DNA from: Sphingomonas sp.
Lineage (GTDB): Bacteria; Pseudomonadota; Alphaproteobacteria; Sphingomonadales; Sphingomonadaceae
Direction of reading: 5' to 3'
Assembly (NCBI GenBank): GCA_019247755.1
Contig: JAFBAM010000235.1
Location: 1 to 5,233 of the forward strand
DNA length: 5,233 bases
The position numbers and the translations under genes were made by a program. Positions within the stretch are counted from its first letter, which is position 1. Every line of letters starts with the position of its first letter. The notes beneath the pieces are model-generated. The model saw only the letters and a program-made list of their open reading frames with translations, was not told the origin of the DNA and did not search any database. Shown here piece after piece: positions 1 to 5,233 of the stretch.

Positions 1-782
1 TCGTCGTCGCCCTCGGCCTGCGGCTGGGTGCGCCGCTCGACCATGTCCTCGTCGTCCTCGGACTTCTCCTCGGGCTCGTCGGCGACCTCTTCCTCTTCCT
101 TGATCGAGGGGCCGGCGGTCTTCTCGCTGATCTCGCCGTCGGCGCCTTCGCCTTCTTCCTCGGTCTCGCTGAGCTGCTCGGCCGTCGGGCCTTTCGACAG
201 CATCGCCTCGAGGTCGATGATCTCGCGGAGCTGCATGCGCCCTTCGTTGAGGGCGTTGGACCAGCCGATGATGGCGTTGAAGGTGATCGGGCTTTCGCAC
301 AGGCCCCAGATCATCGTGTCGCGGCCGGCCTCGATGCGCTTGGCGATGGCGATCTCGCCCTCGCGGCTGAGCAGCTCGACGGCGCCCATTTCGCGCAGGT
401 ACATGCGGACCGGGTCGTCGGTGCGGTCGGTAGGCTCTTTCTTGGTCGCCGCGGCGGGGCGGGGGCCGCCGTCATCGAGCGGGTCGACCTCGTCCTCGAT
501 CGAGGGCTCGTCGTTCTTGTCGTCCTCGGCCTCGTCATCATCGCCGGCCTCGGCGCTCTCGACGACGTTGATCCCCATGTCGTTGATCGCCGACATGATG
601 TCCTCGATCTGGTCGGGCGACATCTGGTCGGAAGGTAGTGCCTCATTGAGCTCGTCGACGGTGATGATGCCGCGCTTCTTGGCACGGGCGATCATCTTCT
701 TGATCGACGCGTCGTTGAGGTCGATCAGCGGGGCATCGCCCGCCTCGGCCATGTCGACGTCCTGGGTATCGTTTTTCGCCAT
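1..782 (-). CDS. rpoD: RNA polymerase housekeeping sigma factor RpoD (sigma-70), N-terminal part, cut by window edge
   Basis: Primary sigma factor, which directs core RNA polymerase to housekeeping promoters. The frame begins MAKNDTQDVDM at an ATG (780-782) and stays open for 260 codons to the window edge, so regions 2 to 4 and the stop lie outside. Residues about 20-75 look like region 1.1, with a conserved-looking stretch KRGIITVDELNEALP. A very acidic linker covers about 76-105. Residues 123-133 read DPVRMYLREMG, the hallmark start of region 1.2, followed by LLSREGEIAIAKRIEAG. From about 190 the non-conserved region begins, ending in a strongly acidic stretch (about 205-248). The gene starts 12 bases after the dnaG stop, with only a weak AGGCGG-like ribosome site, so co-transcription and perhaps translational coupling with dnaG are likely. 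No separate promoter was recognised. Family assignment is very secure. Confidence 0.96.
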   Translation of the reverse strand, partial: MAKNDTQDVDMAEAGDAPLIDLNDASIKKMIARAKKRGIITVDELNEALPSDQMSPDQIEDIMSAINDMGINVVESAEAGDDDEAEDDKNDEPSIEDEVDPLDDGGPRPAAATKKEPTDRTDDPVRMYLREMGAVELLSREGEIAIAKRIEAGRDTMIWGLCESPITFNAIIGWSNALNEGRMQLREIIDLEAMLSKGPTAEQLSETEEEGEGADGEISEKTAGPSIKEEEEVADEPEEKSEDDEDMVERRTQPQAEGDD

Positions 783-794
783 AGTTGTTGCCGC

Positions 795-2642
795 CTAATC
801 GGTGCCGGCGAGTGACGCCAGCCTCTGTCTCAATCCCCGTTGCGCCTCCTGCAGGCGCTGCTGTTCCTCAAAGGCCTCGTCAGTGAAATCCTGCTTCAGC
901 CGTTCCGTTGCATGGCCCAGCGCTTTTTCCACTTCCTCCGCCGCGGCGATAATCTCGACGGCTGCCGCGAGATCGCTTCGGGCACGTGTCGGATCGCTAT
1001 CGCGGCGGGTGAAGGAAAAGCCCAAGGCGCGCGAGGCGTTACCGCCCGTTGCTCCATCGCCGCCTAATATGGTGGCAACGCCCTCCCGATCAAGCGTGGC
1101 GCCGGAGAAAGCGGCGTTGACCAGCTCGTCGCGCATCTTCGCCGTGCCCTTGTCGGTGATCGGCAGCGACGCGAGCTGTTCGCAATGGGCCGGCAGCTCC
1201 TCCGGGAAATTGGCGAAACCGACGATCAGCGCGCGGGCGGTGGGCGCGTCGATCCCGGTCGAGGCGATGCTCCGCGCTTCCTCGCGGACCGGCGGGGCAG
1301 GGGGCGTCCACCGGCCGTTCTTGAAGTTGCTGCGGCGCTCGTTCTGCGGGGCGAAGGGGCGGGGGGCGCTCTGCCCGGCCGGGCGCCGCAGCTCGTAGAA
1401 GCGGCCGAGCCAATCCTCGCGGTACATGCGGGCGAGGTCCGCGTGGCCGATGGTCTGGGCATGGGCGATCAGGCGCTGTTTGAGGGCCGCCCAGGCCTCG
1501 GGCGTGGTCAGCGGCTCCGCGTCCAGCTCATGCCGCCACAGTCGTGCGTCGAGCGGCTCGGGCTTGGCCAGCAATTCTTCGAACGCTTCGCGGCCGCCTT
1601 CGCGCACCACGTCGTCCGGGTCCTTGCCGCCGGGAAGCTCGACGAAGCGAAGCGTGCGGTCTGGGCGGAGTAGCGGCAGTGCGCGAGTTGCCGCGCGAAT
1701 AGCCGCCTTCTTGCCCGCGTTGTCGCCGTCGAAGCACAGGATCGGGGCCGGATCGAGCCGCCACAGCCGCTCCAGCTGCCCTTCGGTGAGCGCGGTCCCG
1801 TTGGGCGCCACCACCTCGGATATGCCGGCGCGGTCGAGCCCGATCACGTCCATATATCCCTCGACGACGATCAGGCGCTTCCCGTTGCGGCTGGCCGGCC
1901 CGGCGCGGTCGAGGTTGTAGAGCGTGCGGCCCTTGTCGAAGAGCACGGTCTGGGGGGAGTTGAGGTATTTCGGCTCGCCTTCGCCGATGATCCTTCCCCC
2001 GAAGCCGATGACCCGCCCGCGGGGATCGCGGATCGGGATCATCAGCCGGCCACGGAAGCGGTCGTAGCTTTCCTTCCCGCCTTCCTCGGGCTGGATCAGC
2101 ATGCCGGTTTCGACCAGCCTGTCTTCGCCGAGTTTTTCGAGGGCTCGCTTCAGGGCCGAGCGGTTGTCCGGCGCGAAGCCTAGCCCGAAGCGTTGCGCGA
2201 CCACCGCGTCGATCTCGCGGCGCTTCAGGTATTCGCGCGCCTCGGACCCGGCGAGGCCGTTCAGCTGCTCCGAATACCATTTCGCGACCTCACCCAGGAC
2301 GTCGGTAAGGCTTGCGGTGCGCTCGGCCTGCTCTCTCGCCCCCGGATCAGGCGCGGGAACGTCCATGCCAGCCTTGCCCGCCAGTTCCTTGACCGCATCC
2401 ATGAAGGGCATGCCGCGGTTGTCGGTGAGGAAGCGGATCGCGTCGCCATGCGCGCCGCAGCCGAAGCAATGATAGAAGCCCTTGTCGTCGTTGACCGTGA
2501 AGCTCGGCGTCTTCTCGTTGTGGAAGGGGCAGCAGGCTTTCCACTCGCGGCCGGCGCGGATCAGCTTCACCGACGGCGCGATCACGGCGGACAGCGTCGT
2601 CCGCGCGCGCAGTTCGTCGAGCCAGGCCGGGGAAAGCGTCAT
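795..2642 (-). CDS. dnaG: DNA primase DnaG
   Basis: Synthesises the short RNA primers for DNA replication, working with the replicative helicase at the fork. From the ATG at 2640-2642 the protein has 615 residues, a normal DnaG length. The N-terminal zinc-binding domain (CHC2 type) shows C38-P-F-H41 and C59-F-G-C62 after RAGREWKACCPFH. The catalytic core includes DRFRGRLMIPIRD (194-206), and the Toprim domain carries E261 in EGYMD and D305/D307 in FDGDNAG. A proline-rich linker (about 420-455) leads into the less conserved C-terminal helicase-interaction domain, which ends in a charged helical tail (about 560-610). The frame extends 22 codons upstream to a GTG at 2706-2708. I prefer the internal ATG because family members begin close to the LDELRARTTLSAVI stretch, and neither start has a clear ribosome site. 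It is the first gene of a leftward dnaG-rpoD unit. Confidence 0.96.
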   Translation of the reverse strand: MTLSPAWLDELRARTTLSAVIAPSVKLIRAGREWKACCPFHNEKTPSFTVNDDKGFYHCFGCGAHGDAIRFLTDNRGMPFMDAVKELAGKAGMDVPAPDPGAREQAERTASLTDVLGEVAKWYSEQLNGLAGSEAREYLKRREIDAVVAQRFGLGFAPDNRSALKRALEKLGEDRLVETGMLIQPEEGGKESYDRFRGRLMIPIRDPRGRVIGFGGRIIGEGEPKYLNSPQTVLFDKGRTLYNLDRAGPASRNGKRLIVVEGYMDVIGLDRAGISEVVAPNGTALTEGQLERLWRLDPAPILCFDGDNAGKKAAIRAATRALPLLRPDRTLRFVELPGGKDPDDVVREGGREAFEELLAKPEPLDARLWRHELDAEPLTTPEAWAALKQRLIAHAQTIGHADLARMYREDWLGRFYELRRPAGQSAPRPFAPQNERRSNFKNGRWTPPAPPVREEARSIASTGIDAPTARALIVGFANFPEELPAHCEQLASLPITDKGTAKMRDELVNAAFSGATLDREGVATILGGDGATGGNASRALGFSFTRRDSDPTRARSDLAAAVEIIAAAEEVEKALGHATERLKQDFTDEAFEEQQRLQEAQRGLRQRLASLAGTD

Positions 2643-2700
2643 ATCGGGAAGGAAATTTTGTGACAGCCGACTCGCGCGCCCGCAAGCGCGTGGGAGGAAA

Positions 2701-2709
2701 TTATCCACA
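2701..2709 (+). promoter_or_regulatory. Perfect DnaA box TTATCCACA
   Basis: The 9-mer matches the strict consensus binding site of the replication initiator DnaA. It lies 58 bases upstream of the chosen dnaG start, probably within the leader or just downstream of the dnaG promoter. No second strict copy was seen in the window. In many bacteria DnaA also acts as a transcription factor at such boxes. Binding here is inferred from the motif only. Confidence 0.5.
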
Positions 2710-2747
2710 GCTTGCGAATCGCACGCTTGTTACTGTTGTTGTCGGAC

Positions 2748-2776
2748 AAATAATCCCGGTGAAAATTTGACGTCAC
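2748..2776 (-). promoter_or_regulatory. dnaG: Candidate dnaG promoter (weak)
   Basis: On the minus strand GTGACG (2771-2776) and TTATTT (2748-2753) are separated by 17 bases, a sigma-70-like spacing. Both hexamers are poor matches to TTGACA and TATAAT. Transcription would begin near 2741, giving a leader of about 100 bases that contains the DnaA box. The -35 overlaps the right arm of the 2756-2779 inverted repeat. Tentative. Confidence 0.22.
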
Positions 2777-2779
2777 CGG
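2756..2779. repeat. Inverted repeat, 7-bp arms, possible operator
   Basis: CCGGTGA (2756-2762) and TCACCGG (2773-2779) are perfect inverted copies separated by 10 bases, with arm centres 17 bases apart. Such spacing is compatible with a dimeric regulator binding one DNA face, or with a modest RNA hairpin. It sits on the candidate dnaG promoter. No T-run follows on either strand, so it is not an obvious terminator. Confidence 0.4.
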
Positions 2780-2791
2780 TAGAACGTTGAT

Positions 2792-2819
2792 TTGCAACGA
2801 TTCATTCCCGCTGTGTAAC
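2792..2819 (+). promoter_or_regulatory. Candidate promoter for the membrane-protein gene (weak)
   Basis: TTGCAA (2792-2797) and TGTAAC (2814-2819) are separated by 16 bases. A GATTC methylation site (2799-2803) falls in the spacer. In Caulobacter the regulator GcrA is known to act at promoters with methylated GANTC sites near the -10/-35 elements, so the geometry is suggestive. The -10 match is poor. The predicted leader would be about 75 bases. Confidence 0.25.
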
Positions 2820-2883
2820 GAGCGGAATAGGGTTAATCTGTCCCGGTTCCGACACACGGTGGCGAAAGACCGCCGAGCGGAAT
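2819..2883. repeat. Direct repeat CGAGCGGAAT, two copies 55 bases apart
   Basis: Identical 10-mers lie at 2819-2828 and 2874-2883. An imperfect inverted copy, ATTCCCGCT, lies just upstream at 2804-2812, so the first copy also forms the right arm of a small imperfect palindrome (2804-2828). The second copy is followed by C and so creates a GAATC methylation site at 2880-2884; the first is not. The repeat lies between the likely promoter and the start of the membrane-protein gene. It could be a binding site, but no known regulator motif was recognised. Confidence 0.35.
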
Positions 2884-2887
2884 CACA

Positions 2888-2897
2888 AGGGAGGGGT
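2888..2897 (+). promoter_or_regulatory. Strong ribosome binding site of the membrane-protein gene
   Basis: AAGGGAGGGG ends 5 bases before the ATG at 2903, with the GGAGG-like core about 8 bases away. It is the best Shine-Dalgarno match in the window and fixes this start. By contrast dnaG, rpoD and yqeY have weak or no visible sites. Confidence 0.75.
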
Positions 2898-2902
2898 TTA
2901 AT

Positions 2903-3274
2903 ATGTTGATGAAGATCGGCGGGCTTGCCCGCGCTCTCGCTATTATCCTTGCAATCGTGGCCGGTTTCGTCGCGCTCAACATGATGAACGTGCCGCTTGT
3001 CCTCGTCGTACTCGGCCTCATCGCCGGTCTCGCGATGCCCGAGGATCGGCTGGTACTGACCACGGTCACCTTAATCGCCTTGCCGGTGATCGGCGCGGCT
3101 CTCGGCAACATACCGACGGTTGGCGCGCAGCTGGGCGTGGTTTGCGGCAACCTTGCGCTCGCCATTGCCGGTGGGCTGGCAACGACGATTGCCATCCGCC
3201 TCTATCATATGACGATGGACGGCGTGACGGGCATGATGGGTGCTGCCGGCGGAACACCAGCCGCCGCCAGATAA
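2903..3274 (+). CDS. Small four-helix membrane protein of unknown function
   Basis: I do not recognise the family. The 123-residue product is dominated by four hydrophobic stretches, about residues 8-27, 29-45, 49-69 and 76-99, consistent with an inner-membrane protein with both ends in the cytoplasm. Helices 2 and 3 are separated by a short charged turn, MPEDR (45-49). The tail after R99 is short, Met/Gly/Ala-rich and weakly polar. One cysteine (C81) lies in helix 4. There is no cleavable-looking signal peptide, catalytic motif or metal site. The start is supported by a strong purine-rich ribosome site, AAGGGAGGGG (2888-2897), at good spacing to the ATG at 2903; an ATG two codons later is possible. 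It stands alone, transcribed opposite to dnaG and yqeY, and ends in its own terminator. The gene is convincing; the function is unknown. Confidence 0.85.
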   Translation: MLMKIGGLARALAIILAIVAGFVALNMMNVPLVLVVLGLIAGLAMPEDRLVLTTVTLIALPVIGAALGNIPTVGAQLGVVCGNLALAIAGGLATTIAIRLYHMTMDGVTGMMGAAGGTPAAAR

Positions 3275-3293
3275 GTTCAACGCTTTTTGATTT

Positions 3294-3329
3294 GGCCTCG
3301 CCGCCTGGCCGCGGCGGGGCCTTTTTTTT
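3294..3329 (+). terminator. Rho-independent terminator of the membrane-protein gene
   Basis: An 11-bp stem (GGCCTCGCCGC at 3294-3304 with GCGGCGGGGCC at 3311-3321, one G-U pair) encloses a 6-base loop and is followed by eight Ts (3322-3329). It begins 20 bases after the stop codon at 3274. Read on the minus strand, the same hairpin follows the yqeY stop but is followed by an A-rich rather than T-rich run, so it should terminate mainly rightward transcription. Confidence 0.93.
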
Positions 3330-3335
3330 GCTCGC

Positions 3336-3788
3336 TCAGGAAAGCGCGGACTTTACCAGGCTTGATGCGCGTGCCGGCTCGATCGATCCGCCGAGGCGCT
3401 CTTTCACCAGCGCCATGACCCGGCCCATGTCCTTCATGGAGGTGGCGCCGGTCTCGGCCATGATCTCGCGGATCTTCGCCTCGGCCTCGGCATCGCTGAG
3501 CTGCTGCGGCAGGAAGCGCTCGATCACCGCGATCTCGGCTTCCTCGGCACCGGCGCGATCTTCGCGGCCGTTCTTGCGATAGATGTCCGCCGATTCGCGG
3601 CGCTGCTTGATCATCTTCTGAAGCACTTCGGTGACGAGCGTATCGTCATCCTTCGGAGCTCCGCCGGTACGAACCTCGATGTCGCGGTTCTTGATCGCGG
3701 CCTGGACCAGCCGCAGCGTCCCCGTGCCCTCCTTGTCGCCGCTTTTCATCGCGGTCACGAGGGCGCTCTTGATGTCGTCGCGGATCAT
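3336..3788 (-). CDS. yqeY: GatB/YqeY domain-containing protein
   Basis: A 150-residue protein of the YqeY family, normal family length (about 150). The family resembles the tail domain of GatB/GatE, the subunit that contacts tRNA during tRNA-dependent amidation of Asp/Glu, but the free-standing protein has no firmly proven role. The sequence opens MIRDDIKSALVTAMKSGDKE, then shows LRLVQAAIKNRDIEVR (25-40), LQKMIKQRRESADIYRKNGR (56-75), FLPQQLS (92-98) and MGRVMALVKERLGG (121-134), all typical of the family. The frame continues upstream to 3905, but those 39 residues are not family-like, so I chose the ATG at 3786-3788. Its ribosome site is weak (GAAAAAGAC). It converges with the membrane-protein gene and diverges from carA. 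I recall the yqeY-carA pairing as common in alphaproteobacteria. Confidence 0.93.
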   Translation of the reverse strand: MIRDDIKSALVTAMKSGDKEGTGTLRLVQAAIKNRDIEVRTGGAPKDDDTLVTEVLQKMIKQRRESADIYRKNGREDRAGAEEAEIAVIERFLPQQLSDAEAEAKIREIMAETGATSMKDMGRVMALVKERLGGSIEPARASSLVKSALS

Positions 3789-3859
3789 GTCTTTTTCGTT
3801 GCTTTGTCGCTTCCGGGAAACCTCCAGCCCTAGCGACGGTTTTCGAGCCTGACCAGCGG

Positions 3860-3888
3860 TTGACCGGGCCGCGTAATGCGCATAGCGG
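3860..3888 (+). promoter_or_regulatory. carA: Candidate carA promoter
   Basis: TTGACC (3860-3865) is a good -35 match. The best-placed -10 is TAGCGG (3883-3888, 17-base spacer), with CATAGC (3881-3886, 15 bases) as an alternative; neither is close to TATAAT. The start of transcription would fall near 3895, giving a leader of about 47 bases. The -10 area is covered by the 3881-3893 palindrome. Tentative. Confidence 0.3.
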
Positions 3889-3893
3889 CTATG
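3881..3893. repeat. 13-bp palindrome at the carA promoter, possible operator
   Basis: CATAGC-G-GCTATG is a perfect inverted repeat with 6-bp arms around one central base. A second small inverted repeat, AGCGA-CA-TCGCT, follows at 3898-3909. The position over the likely -10 element of carA suggests a repressor site. It does not resemble the E. coli ArgR or PurR consensus as I know them. The arms are too short for a stable RNA hairpin with a one-base loop. Confidence 0.35.
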
Positions 3894-3941
3894 GCTTAGC
3901 GACATCGCTGGCGAACCCCTGACGGAAGGCTCTTCACGCCC

Positions 3942-5111
3942 ATGGCCGACGCACTACTCACGCGCGCTCCACAACCGGAGGGCGCGACGGGAGTCGTGGT
4001 GTTCGCGGACGGGCGGATCGTGTGGGGGCAGGGTTTCGGCGCCGAGGGCGAAGCGGTCGGCGAGCTCTGCTTCAACACCGCCATGACCGGCTATCAGGAG
4101 GTGATGACCGATCCTTCCTACGCGAAGCAGGTCATCGCCTTCACCTTCCCGCACATCGGCAATGTCGGCGCCAATGACGAGGACGTCGAAGCGGGTGAGG
4201 CACATGCGCTCGGCTGCCTCGTGCGCGAAGTCGTGACCGAGCCGTCCAATTATCGCGCCAACCAGGGGTTCGCGGACTGGATGGCGAAGTGGGGCCGGAT
4301 CGGGATCGCGGGGGTCGATACGCGCGCTTTGACGCGGCTGGTGCGCACCGAGGGGCCGCCGAACATCGCGATCGCGCACAAGCGCGACGGCCAGTTCGAC
4401 CTCGACAGGCTGCAGAAGATGGCGGCGGATTGGCCCGGGCTGGAGGGCATGGACCTCGCCAAGGATGTCAGCCGCCTGCAGGTCGAGCGCTGGACCGGCG
4501 GCAAATGGCGCTGGGGGCAGGGCTATGAGCTCGGCGGCGAGGACCAGGGCCGGCCGCACGTCGTCGCGGTCGATTATGGCAACAAGCGCAACATCTTCCG
4601 CCTGCTGGTCGAGGCCGGCGCGCGGGTGACGGTGGTTCCGGCGCAGGCGAGCTTCGACGAGATCATGGCGCACGAGCCCGACGGCTTTTTCCTGTCGAAC
4701 GGGCCGGGCGATCCGGCGGCGACGGGCGAATATGCGGTGCCGGTCATCAGGCAGATGCTGGAGACGAAGAAGCCTTTGTTCGGCATTTGCCTCGGCCATC
4801 AGATGCTGGCGCTGGCGGTTGGCGGCAAGACGTCAAAGATGTTCCAGGGCCATCGCGGTGCCAATCACCCGGTGAAGCGGCTGGCCGACGGCCAGGTCGA
4901 GATCACGTCAATGAACCACGGGTTCGCGGTCGAGCGCGAAGGGCTGCCGGACAACGTACGCGAGACGCACGTCAGCCTGTTCGACGGGTCGAATTGCGGG
5001 ATCGAACTGACCGACCGCCCGGCGTTCAGCGTGCAATACCACCCGGAGGCCAGCCCCGGGCCGCAGGACAGCTTCTACCTCTTCGAAAAGTTTGTCGGGA
5101 CGATGAAGTGA
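3942..5111 (+). CDS. carA: Carbamoyl phosphate synthetase small (glutaminase) subunit
   Basis: Hydrolyses glutamine and channels ammonia to the large subunit CarB, which makes carbamoyl phosphate for pyrimidine and arginine synthesis in the cytoplasm. The product has 389 residues, a normal CarA length. The N-terminal domain shows FNTAMTGYQEVMTDPSY (44-60), FTFPHIGNVGAND (67-79) and GVDTRALTR (124-132). The C-terminal class I glutamine amidotransferase domain begins near VVAVDYGNKRNI (207-218). It contains LSNGPGDP (251-258), the nucleophile elbow GICLGHQ with C283, and the rest of the triad H367 and E369 in HPEA. All expected catalytic residues are intact. The ATG at 3942 has a GGAAGG site (3924-3929) at a rather long 12-base spacing. 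carB is not in the window; the next gene overlaps the stop by four bases. Confidence 0.98.
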   Translation: MADALLTRAPQPEGATGVVVFADGRIVWGQGFGAEGEAVGELCFNTAMTGYQEVMTDPSYAKQVIAFTFPHIGNVGANDEDVEAGEAHALGCLVREVVTEPSNYRANQGFADWMAKWGRIGIAGVDTRALTRLVRTEGPPNIAIAHKRDGQFDLDRLQKMAADWPGLEGMDLAKDVSRLQVERWTGGKWRWGQGYELGGEDQGRPHVVAVDYGNKRNIFRLLVEAGARVTVVPAQASFDEIMAHEPDGFFLSNGPGDPAATGEYAVPVIRQMLETKKPLFGICLGHQMLALAVGGKTSKMFQGHRGANHPVKRLADGQVEITSMNHGFAVEREGLPDNVRETHVSLFDGSNCGIELTDRPAFSVQYHPEASPGPQDSFYLFEKFVGTMK

Positions 5112-5233
5112 CGAGGCTCATTGCGGCCTCACTCTTGGCCTTCGGCCTCTCTGCCTGCGCCACCGCTCAGCTGCACACGCAGGATCAGCTTAACGATGTC
5201 GCTCGCGGCTGCGGCTTGTCCTTCGGCGAAGTG
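5108..5233 (+). CDS. Putative lipoprotein, N-terminal 42 residues, cut by window edge
   Basis: A GTG at 5108-5110 overlaps the carA stop (GTGA, 5108-5111) and opens a frame that stays open for all 42 codons to the window end. It begins (V/M)TRLIAASLLAFGLSAC: one arginine, a hydrophobic core, then the lipobox LSAC with C17 as the predicted lipidation site. The mature part so far is ATAQLHTQDQLNDVARGCGLSFGEV, with a further cysteine (C36). This fits signal peptidase II processing and envelope anchoring; Ala at +2 does not suggest inner-membrane retention by the E. coli rule. The four-base overlap points to translational coupling with carA. The family is not recognisable from this fragment. The start could be slightly wrong, but the signal sequence supports it. 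Confidence 0.75.
   Translation, partial: MTRLIAASLLAFGLSACATAQLHTQDQLNDVARGCGLSFGEV

Larger units (their letters stand above)
2643..2902. promoter_or_regulatory. Divergent control region between dnaG and the membrane-protein gene
   Basis: This 260-base stretch separates two genes read away from each other, so it should hold both promoters. It is visibly richer in A and T than its surroundings, most clearly at about 2735-2805. It contains four GANTC sites (2669-2673, 2716-2720, 2799-2803, 2880-2884), one perfect DnaA box, a 24-base inverted repeat and a 10-base direct repeat, each listed separately. A short GC-rich hairpin (CGCGC arms) lies at about 2674-2690 in the dnaG leader. No convincing gene is seen inside: the leftward open frame at 2639-2857 lacks a ribosome site and any recognisable composition. 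I found no alphaproteobacterial LexA motif (GTTC-N7-GTTC). Confidence 0.7.

Noticed and set aside
28..798. 256-codon rightward open frame rich in serine
   Set aside because: It is antisense to rpoD. The serine runs are the mirror of Asp/Glu codons (GAC/GAG) in the acidic RpoD linker, and it has no ribosome site or domain.
802..2663. Several long rightward open frames opposite dnaG (802-1398, 1185-1673, 1426-1920, 2193-2663)
   Set aside because: High-GC coding DNA gives long open frames on the opposite strand. The products are Arg/Ala/Ser-rich with no recognisable domain, while the dnaG frame is unmistakable.
2639..2857. 72-codon leftward frame across the dnaG upstream region
   Set aside because: It overlaps the dnaG start in another frame, has no ribosome site, and its residues look like translated intergenic DNA.
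2643..2902. Possible chromosomal replication origin, given the DnaA box and AT-rich stretch
   Set aside because: Only one strict DnaA box is present and there is no cluster of boxes or typical origin neighbours, so a regulatory region is the simpler reading.
2643..2902. LexA/SOS operator, as found upstream of the E. coli macromolecular-synthesis operon
   Set aside because: Neither GTTC-N7-GTTC nor GAAC-N7-GTTC is present; the isolated GAAC and GTTC tetramers lack a partner at the right spacing.
3789..3905. 39-residue N-terminal extension of YqeY
   Set aside because: The residues are low in family-like features and would consume most of the divergent promoter region; the ATG at 3786-3788 gives the normal YqeY length and N-terminus.
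3954..4799. 281-codon leftward open frame opposite carA
   Set aside because: It is an antisense shadow. carA has intact catalytic motifs and full length, and the antisense product is Arg/His/Ala-rich without a family signature.
1..5233. CRISPR array, insertion sequence, prophage or defence system
   Set aside because: No regularly spaced repeats, transposase, integrase, attachment site or defence-type domains were seen; all recognised genes are housekeeping in character.

Overview
This 5.2 kb window is a stretch of high-GC bacterial chromosome. It almost certainly comes from an alphaproteobacterium, most likely a sphingomonad. That placement rests on the protein sequences and on the gene block carA / yqeY / dnaG / rpoD, which I recall as a recurring alphaproteobacterial arrangement; no search was possible. 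I see no mobile element, CRISPR array, tRNA or rRNA. The protein-coding content is mostly housekeeping.

Layout: the left half is read leftward. dnaG (primase, 795-2642) is followed after 12 bases by rpoD (housekeeping sigma factor), whose N-terminal 260 codons are present before the window edge cuts it at base 1. Then comes a 260-base AT-richer intergenic region (2643-2902), followed by a rightward gene for an unrecognised 123-residue, four-helix membrane protein (2903-3274) ending in a strong intrinsic terminator (3294-3329). Facing it is leftward yqeY (3336-3788). After a 153-base divergent spacer comes rightward carA (3942-5111, glutaminase subunit of carbamoyl phosphate synthetase). The last 126 bases open a lipoprotein gene whose start overlaps the carA stop and which runs off the right edge.

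How the genes work together: dnaG-rpoD is the primase/sigma half of the classic macromolecular-synthesis operon, tying replication priming to transcription capacity. carA feeds carbamoyl phosphate to pyrimidine and arginine synthesis; its partner carB is not in the window and may lie further right, beyond the lipoprotein gene. yqeY encodes a small GatB/YqeY-like protein, often linked to tRNA-dependent amidation but not firmly assigned.

The most interesting part is not a gene. The dnaG upstream region holds four of the window's six GANTC sites (the CcrM methylation target of alphaproteobacteria), a perfect TTATCCACA DnaA box, a 7-bp-arm inverted repeat and a 10-bp direct repeat. This fits cell-cycle control of dnaG-rpoD, of the divergent membrane-protein gene, or of both. 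It is a hypothesis from sequence only.
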